From Anaerolineaceae bacterium UBA4781 (GTDB lineage: Bacteria > Chloroflexota > Anaerolineae > Anaerolineales > Anaerolineaceae), in contig DHHD01000059.1 in NCBI GenBank assembly GCA_002403105.1, forward strand, positions 1 through 26,657: DNA of 26,657 nt. Reading direction: 5' to 3'. Positions within the stretch are counted from its first letter, which is position 1. Each line of letters begins with the position of its first letter. Below the pieces are notes generated by a model. That model searched no databases, had not been told where the DNA came from, and worked only from the letters and a program-made list of their open reading frames with translations. This document shows positions 15,265 to 21,937 of the stretch, piece after piece. The position numbers and the translations under genes are program-made.

Positions 15265-16089
15265 TTAATCAGTTAATAACTTTTGCCGGCTGAAAGAATG
15301 CATTCCTATCCTGCCGATGATTGCTGCAACTCCCCAACAAATGACGCCCATGATCAAAGCTACCAGCGGGCTGAGAAACAGTACCCCGGTCATCTGCCCA
15401 ATGAAGAAAACAACCACTACTAGTACAATGGCAGAACTGGTTTGATACGCTCCCTGGAAGGTTTGGGCTTTCGTTGAAATCAACACAGTAAGCGAGATAC
15501 TCATCGCCACCAGCGCCGGGGAGACCCAGAAGATCAACAGCCACCACACCGGCAGCGGGAACCACAGCCTGCCAAAACTGGCATAGGGAACAGCATTCAC
15601 AATAATAGTATAGAGGAAAAAGCAAACCCAAGTGATCAAAATCGCAGGGATGGCAGCCGCCATGACCTTACCAAAAAACAGTTCTTGATCACTGATAGGC
15701 GTATACAATAAGGATTCCATTGTCTTTCTTTCTTTTTCCCCCGCAAAGGATTCGGCAGCAATCGTGCTCGAGAACATCAAAGGCACAATTAAAAACATGG
15801 GGGCAAAAATATACCCCAACATGGCTACGATCATGGTCTGGGTGGGATCCAACCCCTCCAACACTTTTGTCATTTCAGCAGGCATGGCAGCAAAGAAGCC
15901 CTGCATATCAGGGTCAGTAGTAAAATCTTCCACGCCACCCGCCACATTCGGTAAAATCAGGGTGAATAATAGCGGGATGACAACAATAAAGAACAACGGC
16001 ACGATCATGATCGGTAGAAAAGTGGCTTTATTTTGTTTTACTTCCAACCAATCTTTCTGAGCGATGGCAAAACTATTCTTTATATTCAT
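15265..16089 (-). CDS. ABC-2 type transporter permease
   Basis: This 274-residue membrane protein has a cytoplasmic amphipathic start (FAIAQKDWLEVKQNK), a first membrane helix at about 25-47, a long extracellular loop rich in Asp and Met, then about five more helices. Between helices it has FAGEKERKTMESLLYTPISDQELFFGKV, cut here into its key parts GEKERKTMESLL and P-S-E-GK, the coupling motif of ABC-2 exporters of the NatB/YhaP kind. Its start codon overlaps the stop of the ATPase gene in TAATG, so the two are translationally coupled and should form one exporter. The substrate is unknown; sodium, antibiotics, lipids and glycans are all carried by relatives. Confidence 0.9.
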   Translation of the reverse strand: MNIKNSFAIAQKDWLEVKQNKATFLPIMIVPLFFIVVIPLLFTLILPNVAGGVEDFTTDPDMQGFFAAMPAEMTKVLEGLDPTQTMIVAMLGYIFAPMFLIVPLMFSSTIAAESFAGEKERKTMESLLYTPISDQELFFGKVMAAAIPAILITWVCFFLYTIIVNAVPYASFGRLWFPLPVWWLLIFWVSPALVAMSISLTVLISTKAQTFQGAYQTSSAIVLVVVVFFIGQMTGVLFLSPLVALIMGVICWGVAAIIGRIGMHSFSRQKLLTD

Positions 16090-17033
16090 TACTTCACCTC
16101 ATCCTGATGATCCTGCAGTTTAAAATAGACCTCTTCCAGAGATGGGATCTCCGGAATAACAGAAAGAATTGCCAAGTTTTTGCCGATCATCCATGCTAAT
16201 ATTTCAGGCACGCTTTCATAATCAGAAACACCCAGTACCAATTCTTTTTCATCCTGCAATTCTACATTTTTCACGACTTTCATTTGCAGTAATTCAGTTT
16301 TTAGCGCTGTGGGTAGTGGTTTCTGAAATGCAAAACGCACCCGTTTTGCCAGCCCGGCGGCCTCACGCAATTCTTGAAGGGATCCCTCGGCTAGTAATTT
16401 TCCTTCATGCATGATCGCAGCATGATCACAAACCTGTTCTGCTTCATACAGCCGGTGTGTGCAAATCACGACGCTGCAACCTTCTTCTCTTTTTACTTGT
16501 AAAATGAGGTCCTGTACCTGGCGTGCGATCTCCGGATCCAAATTGGAGGTCGGCTCATCCAGAAACAGCAATTCCGGATGGTGCAGTAAAGCGCGGGCAA
16601 TTGCCAATCGCTGGCGCATACCTCGGCTGTAGGTGCCCACTCGTTGATGGGCATGTTCACTCAAATCAAAATAATCCAACAATTCTTGAATACGCTTGTT
16701 CAGATCAACTTTACTCATGCCATTTAATTTTCCAAAAAAGGTCAGATTTTCGAGCGCGGTCAAGCGTTCGTAGAGTGCAGGGGTTTCGGTGAGTACACCT
16801 GTTTTGCGGCGAATCGTAATACCATCCTTATATGGATCGCAGCCTAAAACAGTCATGCTTCCGGAAGAAGTATTCAATAAGCCATTTACCAGACGGATGG
16901 TGGTTGTTTTCCCGGCGCCATTCGGTCCTAATAATGCAAAAACCTCCCCTTTTTGCATCCGAAAACTCACATCGCGCAATGCAAAACTTTTTGCATATTG
17001 AAATGAAACTTGATTTAAATTAATGACGTCCAT
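16089..17033 (-). CDS. ABC-2 type transporter ATP-binding protein
   Basis: The 314-residue ATPase drives the permease encoded next to it. It has Walker A GPNGAGKTT at 36-44, a Q-loop region replaced by LTETPALYE, the signature YSRGMRQRL at 135-143 (variant of LSGGQ common in ABC-2 drug and sodium exporters), Walker B LLFLDEP at 155-161, and the H-loop CTHRLYEAE. A C-terminal extension of about 90 residues is typical of the NatA/CcmA-like group. The open frame reaches ATG 17057, but a TATAAT at 17065-17060 on the minus strand predicts transcription from near 17053, and AAGGAA precedes ATG 17033, so the shorter form is chosen. It is first in a three-gene unit. Confidence 0.92.
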   Translation of the reverse strand: MDVINLNQVSFQYAKSFALRDVSFRMQKGEVFALLGPNGAGKTTTIRLVNGLLNTSSGSMTVLGCDPYKDGITIRRKTGVLTETPALYERLTALENLTFFGKLNGMSKVDLNKRIQELLDYFDLSEHAHQRVGTYSRGMRQRLAIARALLHHPELLFLDEPTSNLDPEIARQVQDLILQVKREEGCSVVICTHRLYEAEQVCDHAAIMHEGKLLAEGSLQELREAAGLAKRVRFAFQKPLPTALKTELLQMKVVKNVELQDEKELVLGVSDYESVPEILAWMIGKNLAILSVIPEIPSLEEVYFKLQDHQDEVK

Positions 17034-17059
17034 AATTTTTCCTTTTCCAGAACTCATCC

Positions 17060-17065
17060 ATTATA
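17060..17065 (-). promoter_or_regulatory. -10 box of the ABC-2/DUF2334 operon
   Basis: TATAAT on the minus strand lies 27 bases upstream of the chosen ATPase start. The region 17 bases further upstream reads ACAATA, a poor -35 box, and it overlaps the first parS palindrome. Bound ParB could therefore affect this promoter. Confidence 0.45.
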
Positions 17066-17085
17066 TAACCAATCCCAGGCAATAT

Positions 17086-17101
17086 TGTTTCACGTGAAAC
17101 A
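17086..17101. other. parS: parS centromere site 1 (ParB binding)
   Basis: The 16 bases TGTTTCACGTGAAACA are the consensus chromosomal parS sequence, identical at every position and symmetric. Symmetry extends two bases further on each side (17084-17103). ParB loads here, slides as a clamp using CTP, and recruits SMC and ParA in known systems. The sequence match is direct; binding in this organism is inferred from strong conservation. Confidence 0.93.
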
Positions 17102-17122
17102 ATCCGTTCGCTTCTTGTTTTA

Positions 17123-17138
17123 TGTTTCACGTGAAACA
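17123..17138. other. parS: parS centromere site 2 (ParB binding)
   Basis: A second exact copy of TGTTTCACGTGAAACA lies 21 bases beyond the first, 37 bp from start to start. Its symmetric flanks differ (TA/TA against AT/AT), so it is not simply a recent duplication of the same longer segment. Both sites lie in the non-coding gap between divergent genes. Confidence 0.93.
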
Positions 17139-17191
17139 TACCCCACTTTTGACTTTCATCACTCCTTTCTTTTCAATCTGTCCTTGCGTGG

Positions 17192-17197
17192 TAGAAT
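17192..17197 (+). promoter_or_regulatory. Candidate -10 box of pdxST
   Basis: TAGAAT is followed by a predicted start near 17204, 30 bases before the chosen pdxS ATG. The upstream region is rich in T and C and has no good -35 box. The location is right, the evidence is modest. Confidence 0.4.
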
Positions 17198-17233
17198 GTG
17201 GGTGCAGTATTTTTGGAATCGGAGGTTATGCGA

Positions 17234-18124
17234 ATGGGAGCTGAAGAAAAAGGCACCTTTAAACTAAAGGTAGGGCTGGCTCAAATGCTCAAGGGTGGCG
17301 TCATTATGGATGTCGTTACCCCTGAACATGCCAAAATTGCAGAAGAAGCAGGCGCTGTGGCCGTAATGGCTTTGGAACGTGTACCGGCAGACATTCGGGC
17401 GCAGGGTGGCGTTGCACGCATGAGCGATCCTGAATTGATCTTGAAGATCATGGATACTGTTTCTATCCCTGTCATGGCAAAAGCACGTATCGGGCATTTC
17501 GTGGAAGCACAAATATTAGAGGCACTGGGTATTGATTACATTGACGAATCTGAAGTGCTCACGCCTGCGGATGAGGAACACCATATCAATAAACATGTAT
17601 TCAAAGTACCATTTGTATGCGGCTGCCGTAATCTTGGTGAAGCCCTGCGCCGTATCGGTGAAGGCGCAGCCATGATCCGCACCAAAGGTGAAGCCGGTAC
17701 CGGCGATGTCGTGGAAGCGGTCAGGCATGCTCGCCGTGTGCTGGGCGACATCCGAAAATTGCAGAATTTGCCTGAAGAAGAAGTGATGGCTTTCGCCAAA
17801 GAATTGGGGGCGCCATATGAATTACTGTTGGAAACTCGAAAACTGGGTCGTTTGCCCGTGGTTAATTTTGCTGCCGGTGGCATTGCAACTCCAGCGGATG
17901 CAGCTTTGATGATGCAGTTGGGTGTGGATGGCGTCTTTGTGGGTTCGGGTATCTTTAAATCCGGCGACCCAGCCAAGCGTGCTGCGGCGATCGTTAAAGC
18001 CACAACACACTACAATGACCCCAAAATTCTCGCTGAAATCAGCCGCAACCTGGGTGAGCCCATGGTTGGCAGGCAGGTTTCAGACATACCAGAGGATAAA
18101 CTGATCGCCGATCGAGGCTGGTAA
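17234..18124 (+). CDS. pdxS: Pyridoxal 5'-phosphate synthase subunit PdxS
   Basis: PdxS joins ribose 5-phosphate, glyceraldehyde 3-phosphate and ammonia to make PLP directly. The 296 residues match the family. Catalytic features are VIMDV with Asp26, AKARIGH with Lys83 (Lys81 in Bacillus), and MIRTKGEAGTG with Lys151 (Lys149 in Bacillus), which carry the reaction intermediates between the two phosphate sites. The open frame extends to 17198, but GGAGG at 17221-17225 fits the ATG at 17234 (eight bases apart); the ATG at 17228 is too close. pdxT follows after six bases and the two form the ammonia-channelling complex. No PLP or other riboswitch is visible ahead of it. Confidence 0.97.
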   Translation: MGAEEKGTFKLKVGLAQMLKGGVIMDVVTPEHAKIAEEAGAVAVMALERVPADIRAQGGVARMSDPELILKIMDTVSIPVMAKARIGHFVEAQILEALGIDYIDESEVLTPADEEHHINKHVFKVPFVCGCRNLGEALRRIGEGAAMIRTKGEAGTGDVVEAVRHARRVLGDIRKLQNLPEEEVMAFAKELGAPYELLLETRKLGRLPVVNFAAGGIATPADAALMMQLGVDGVFVGSGIFKSGDPAKRAAAIVKATTHYNDPKILAEISRNLGEPMVGRQVSDIPEDKLIADRGW

Positions 18125-18130
18125 TATCTC

Positions 18131-18709
18131 ATGGAGATCGGTGTGCTTGCCCTGCAGGGATCCTTTCACGAGCATCAAAGCATCCTGGAAAAACTAGGTG
18201 CCCAGGTTGTGCAGGTTCGTCTTCCGCATGATTTGGATGGTCTGGATGGGTTGATCATTCCTGGTGGTGAATCGACTACCATTGGGAAACTGGCAGTTGA
18301 TTTCGGGTTATTGGAACCCTTACAGCATTTCGGAAAAGAACATGCCATCTGGGGTACCTGCGCCGGGAGTATTTTTCTTTCCAAAGATGCTCACCGCCAG
18401 CAGCCCCTACTGGGTTTGATGGATATTCAAGTAGAACGAAATGCCTTTGGCCGCCAGGTAGATAGTTTTGAGATTGATCTGGAAATCCCTGTTCTCCAAT
18501 CCGTTAGTAATAAAAAACCAATTTTCCACAGTATCTTCATCCGCGCTCCCTTGATCGAAAAGGTCGGGAAAAATGTTGAGATCCTGGCCAAACTACCCAA
18601 TGAAAAGGTGGTAGCCGCCAGGCAGGGTCGTTTATTAGCAACCTCCTTTCATCCCGAACTCACCGAGGATACACGCTTTCACCAGTATTTCCTGGAGGTG
18701 GTTCAATAG
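18131..18709 (+). CDS. pdxT: Pyridoxal 5'-phosphate synthase glutaminase subunit PdxT
   Basis: PdxT hydrolyses glutamine and passes the ammonia to PdxS. This class I amidotransferase has the full catalytic triad: Cys78 in WGTCAGS, and His174 and Glu176 in FHPELTED. PGGEST at 44-49 and the N-terminal IGVLALQG are family signatures. The 192 residues are of normal length. It starts six bases after pdxS, so the two are co-transcribed and probably co-translated. A strong terminator lies about 55 bases past its stop. Confidence 0.97.
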   Translation: MEIGVLALQGSFHEHQSILEKLGAQVVQVRLPHDLDGLDGLIIPGGESTTIGKLAVDFGLLEPLQHFGKEHAIWGTCAGSIFLSKDAHRQQPLLGLMDIQVERNAFGRQVDSFEIDLEIPVLQSVSNKKPIFHSIFIRAPLIEKVGKNVEILAKLPNEKVVAARQGRLLATSFHPELTEDTRFHQYFLEVVQ

Positions 18710-18729
18710 ATATCCGGCATTTCAGTTTG

Positions 18730-19617
18730 ATGGATCTTCCAAGCGCATTGAGGGACGCCCCGAACGTTCTATGTCTCGACATAGAACGGTTTTTTTTAAG
18801 GGGAGTGGAAGATCCTTCTCATGATTTCCTGAAGAACTGTTTCTTTTCAAAAGATGATATTTCTTCTTTTCGCATTCAGGATGTCGATCATCCAGAATTT
18901 GCGCAGATTCAGTATGGTGGGAATTCTGCTGCTCTTTTTTATGGTATTCCATTACAGGAATCCACATCTTCGAAACTAATAGAAGCCCTTTGCCAGTTAG
19001 CAGGGGAAGCTGGCAAGTTCCATTTGCTGGCGAATGTCCCGGCAGATAGTGATCAATGGCAGTATCTAAAAGCAAACGGTTTTCGAACTTATTCCGTTCA
19101 ATCGATCTATCAGATAGATACTCCTCCTTCTCCAAAATCATCTTCAGTACAATGGTGTTTTGAAACAGATGAGGACAGAAATAGTATCGCTTCTTTTTAT
19201 TCACGTTTTCTTTCACCGCTCGAAGTCTCTATCCAATCTTGGAATTTTCCGGATGTCTTTCATTTAATCTTGCGTGACTCATCCGCATGCATCCTGGGGA
19301 TTACACGCATCCGCTTTTATGCTAACCGGGCTGTTCTGCTTCCGATGCTGGATACGAATTGCAGCGACATTGAACAGCATATGGCTGCATTGTTTCATGA
19401 TTGCTCTCAGTATTTTTCTTTGCTATTCCTTCGTGAATTCACCGATCGTCCTTTTAATAAAGAAATCTTGGGTGTGGATGCAGAGTGTTGCGTATTTGAA
19501 AATCATTCCATGGTACGAAATCTTGCTTCCTTCAACACACTGAAGAATTTTCAACCGGCTGAGTATCTGGATGACAAAGGGATTGCCAAACCGTCCACTC
19601 CTTTTTCTCACTCCTGA
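18730..19617 (+). CDS. GNAT-like protein of unknown function
   Basis: The product has 295 residues. Residues about 80-125 (ALCQLAGEAGKFHLLANVP and LKANGFRTYSVQSIY) read like the acetyl-CoA-binding half of a GNAT acetyltransferase, where an altered residue is followed by a G-F-x-x-Y turn; the remainder is less clear, and no single catalytic residue can be named. The start is uncertain: ATG 18730 (or TTG 18727) has no good ribosome binding site, and GTG 18805 has AAGGGGA directly against it. The N-terminal sequence LPSALRDAPNVLCLDIERFFL looks like real protein, so the long form is preferred, although a perfect intrinsic terminator for pdxST lies inside it at 18765-18797. There is no other in-frame ATG before residue 200. 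Confidence 0.6.
   Translation: MDLPSALRDAPNVLCLDIERFFLRGVEDPSHDFLKNCFFSKDDISSFRIQDVDHPEFAQIQYGGNSAALFYGIPLQESTSSKLIEALCQLAGEAGKFHLLANVPADSDQWQYLKANGFRTYSVQSIYQIDTPPSPKSSSVQWCFETDEDRNSIASFYSRFLSPLEVSIQSWNFPDVFHLILRDSSACILGITRIRFYANRAVLLPMLDTNCSDIEQHMAALFHDCSQYFSLLFLREFTDRPFNKEILGVDAECCVFENHSMVRNLASFNTLKNFQPAEYLDDKGIAKPSTPFSHS
18765..18797 (+). terminator. Intrinsic terminator of pdxST, inside the next reading frame
   Basis: A 10-bp stem CGTTCTATGT/ACATAGAACG (18765-18774 with 18779-18788) has the loop CTCG, a stable tetraloop type, and is followed by one G and eight T residues. It is a textbook intrinsic terminator for transcripts from pdxST. It also encodes about residues 12-23 of the following reading frame. 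Confidence 0.88.
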
Positions 19618-19631
19618 CCATTCTAATTTTC

Positions 19632-19637
19632 TATAAT
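19632..19637 (+). promoter_or_regulatory. Candidate -10 box before the R3H-AAA ATPase operon
   Basis: TATAAT lies 39 bases before the start codon in the 59-base gap after the GNAT-like gene. No convincing -35 box is seen, so the run from 19677 to the window end may be expressed from here or by read-through from upstream. Confidence 0.35.
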
Positions 19638-19676
19638 CCATCCTTCTGATTCATGAGATAATAGGAAGAAATAACC

Positions 19677-21284
19677 ATGAAGCAAAACAATATCACGGAT
19701 GATCTATCCGCCTTACTTTCTGTATTACCATCCGAATTCACCCGGGTGCTTGATCGCGAAAACCAGAGTGATGATCTGCTCGAAATCATTATGGATCTGG
19801 GTCGTGTTCCTGTAGCACGCTATATTGATCACGAACTGAATCTCAGCGAAAAAGATATCACACATGAAGTGATTCAGGATACGGTTTCCCGCATTGGGGA
19901 ATTTGATGGAGACAACCGGGCGGGGATAGAGCGTACTCTGCACCGCATTTCGGCTATACGCAATAAAAAGGGGGGAGTAATCGGACTTACCCTTCGTGTT
20001 GGAAGAGCTGTTTATGGCACCATTGATATTATTGAGGACCTGGTAAAATCAGAAAAAAGCATCCTCTTGCTCGGTAAACCCGGTATTGGAAAAACTACCA
20101 TGTTAAGAGAGGCTGCTAGAATTCGAGCCGGAAATTCACGCGTCGTTATCGTGGATACTTCCAATGAGATCGGAGGGGATGGTGATGTCCCGCACCCTGC
20201 CGTAGGACGTGCCAGGCGAATGCAGGTTTCAAATCCATCACTCCAGCATGAAGTGATGATCGAAGCTGTTGAAAACCATAATCCCGAAGTGATCGTGATT
20301 GATGAGATCGGGCGCGAGCTAGAAGCGTTGGCCGCTCGTACGATCGCTGAACGTGGCGTTCAGTTGATCGCCACTGCCCATGGGAGAACCTTGGAAAATT
20401 TACTGCTCAATCCAACCCTTTCCGATCTGATCGGCGGTATCGAATCGGTTACACTTTCCGATGAAGAAGCCCGCAGGCGTGGAACTCAGAAAACTGTACT
20501 GGAGCGTAGAGCGCCCCCCACATTTGATGTGCTTATCGAAATCCAGGACCGCAATCAACTCGCCATTCATCAGGATGTGGCATCATCTGTTGATGCATTG
20601 GTGCGCGGTTACCCCCTGGAGCCACAAATTCGTATGCGCGATGAGGATGGCAAGATCTATATTCAGGAACCACAACATAAAGTCGAAACTGCCATGGTTC
20701 AGGCGCAAGGATTGCGTCGCCAGAACAGCAATGGCATTCATGGAAGCGATGATAAACCAGCAGCGTTTTCTTCTAAACAACGCTTTGAGTCGTCTCAAAA
20801 AGAGCAACAACCGCTGCTGCCCTCCATGAATGTCTATCCGTTCGGTGTTGCAAGGAATCGCTTGATCGAAGCAACCCGCCGCCTGGGTTTACCTGCAAAA
20901 GTTGTGCGTGATCTGCAGGATGCGGATGTTTTCATTACCTTAAAATCGTATTATCGCAGCCGGCAAAAACCAATCTTGCAGGCTGAGGAACGAGGAATTC
21001 CTATTTATGTCCTGCGCGCGAATTCTGAAAATCAGATGGAACAAGCGCTGGCTGAGGTTTTCAACCTGGGCAGTTCAACTGGAAAACCCTTAAATTATGA
21101 CCGCATTAATCAAGAAGTTCGTGCTGCCATCGATGTGGTGTTGGCTGGCAAACATTGGGTTGACCTTGCCCCAGCTTCAGCAAAAGTACGCCGCATCCAG
21201 CATGAACTTGTCCGTGAAGCTGAACTGACATCGCATTCTTATGGAAAAGAACCAAATCGCTATGTGCGAATCTTTCGTGAGTGA
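19677..21284 (+). CDS. AAA ATPase with R3H nucleic-acid-binding domain (SpoIIIAA/Ycf45-like)
   Basis: The 535-residue protein has a helical N-terminal part, then an AAA-type ATPase core with Walker A GKPGIGKTT at 133-141 and Walker B VIVIDEIG at 205-212, as in the SpoIIIAA and plastid Ycf45 proteins. After a variable link it has a second compact region (PFGVARNRLIEATRRLGLP, about 382-450) and a C-terminal R3H domain from about 480, with KVRRIQHELVREAELTSHSYG and EPNRYVRIF; R3H domains bind single-stranded nucleic acid. AGGAAGAA is six bases before the ATG. The tmk start codon overlaps its stop. A role in DNA or RNA handling is likely, but the exact function of this family is not established. 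Confidence 0.85.
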   Translation: MKQNNITDDLSALLSVLPSEFTRVLDRENQSDDLLEIIMDLGRVPVARYIDHELNLSEKDITHEVIQDTVSRIGEFDGDNRAGIERTLHRISAIRNKKGGVIGLTLRVGRAVYGTIDIIEDLVKSEKSILLLGKPGIGKTTMLREAARIRAGNSRVVIVDTSNEIGGDGDVPHPAVGRARRMQVSNPSLQHEVMIEAVENHNPEVIVIDEIGRELEALAARTIAERGVQLIATAHGRTLENLLLNPTLSDLIGGIESVTLSDEEARRRGTQKTVLERRAPPTFDVLIEIQDRNQLAIHQDVASSVDALVRGYPLEPQIRMRDEDGKIYIQEPQHKVETAMVQAQGLRRQNSNGIHGSDDKPAAFSSKQRFESSQKEQQPLLPSMNVYPFGVARNRLIEATRRLGLPAKVVRDLQDADVFITLKSYYRSRQKPILQAEERGIPIYVLRANSENQMEQALAEVFNLGSSTGKPLNYDRINQEVRAAIDVVLAGKHWVDLAPASAKVRRIQHELVREAELTSHSYGKEPNRYVRIFRE

Positions 21285-21904
21285 AACGTATGTTCATTAC
21301 TCTTGAAGGTCCCGATGGAAGTGGAAAAACACAGCAAATTCAACTGCTGTCTGAATTTTTGCAATCCAAAGGCTACAAGGTTTTCTTTTCTCGCGAACCG
21401 GGTGGTACAGAAATTGGTGACAAGATCCGTACGATTTTAATGGATCTGCATAACACTACCATGCACCCTCGCACTGAAACATTGCTTTTCTGTGCTTCTC
21501 GCGCCCAGATCGTGGAACAGGTCGTTAAACCAAAATTACAGGAAGGGTACATTGTTATCCTTGACCGCTATGCGGATTCGACCATGGCATATCAGGGATA
21601 TGGTCATGGAAATGATTTAAAAATGATCCGTGAATTGCTGTCTTTTGCGACGGGTGGTTTGAAGCCCGATCTCACTATCTTGCTCGATCTTGATCCTGAG
21701 ATAGGGCTAAACCGCAGAAAGCGGGGGGGCGGTGAGTGGAACCGCCTTGATGCTTACCAGCTTGAATTGCATAAACGTGTACGAGCGGGGTATTTAAAAA
21801 TGGCCGCGCAGGAGCCAGAACGTTGGCGCATTATTTCTGCAGACCAGCCGATCGAAGTGGTACAATCAGACATTCAGCGAATAATATTGGATTATTTGGA
21901 GTAA
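21281..21904 (+). CDS. tmk: Thymidylate kinase
   Basis: Tmk phosphorylates dTMP to dTDP for DNA synthesis. The 207 residues carry the P-loop GPDGSGKTQQ at 10-19, the DRY motif in LDRYADSTMAYQGYG, and a LID region RRKRGGGEWNRLD whose basic residues suggest the type with arginine in the LID as well. The usual S/T after GKT is Gln17-Gln18 here, whereas relatives have GKSTQ; GKT itself is intact. GTG 21281 overlaps the upstream stop in GTGA and is taken as the start; ATG 21290 is an alternative that would remove three residues. It belongs to the operon-like run from the R3H ATPase to comEC. Confidence 0.95.
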   Translation: MKRMFITLEGPDGSGKTQQIQLLSEFLQSKGYKVFFSREPGGTEIGDKIRTILMDLHNTTMHPRTETLLFCASRAQIVEQVVKPKLQEGYIVILDRYADSTMAYQGYGHGNDLKMIRELLSFATGGLKPDLTILLDLDPEIGLNRRKRGGGEWNRLDAYQLELHKRVRAGYLKMAAQEPERWRIISADQPIEVVQSDIQRIILDYLE

Positions 21905-21937
21905 AATACTCCTATTATTATCAGAAAGGGAAATCCC

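Noticed and set aside
17034..17057. Longer start MSSGKGKI for the ABC ATPase
   Set aside because: A TATAAT at 17065-17060 would start RNA downstream of this codon, and AAGGAA supports ATG 17033.
17085..17267. 60-codon frame starting in the parS region before pdxS
   Set aside because: Its sequence is made by the parS palindromes and an untranslated T-rich stretch; no ribosome binding site.
17536..18003. 155-codon minus-strand frame within pdxS
   Set aside because: pdxS is certain on the opposite strand; this is a shadow of its codon bias.
18518..18530. DnaA-box-like sequences, for example TTTTCCACA near 18522, TTATCCACG near 12508 and CTATCCACA near 3985
   Set aside because: They are single, scattered, mostly one mismatch from consensus and inside genes; there is no cluster or AT-rich unwinding region, so no replication origin is called despite parS and dnaN.
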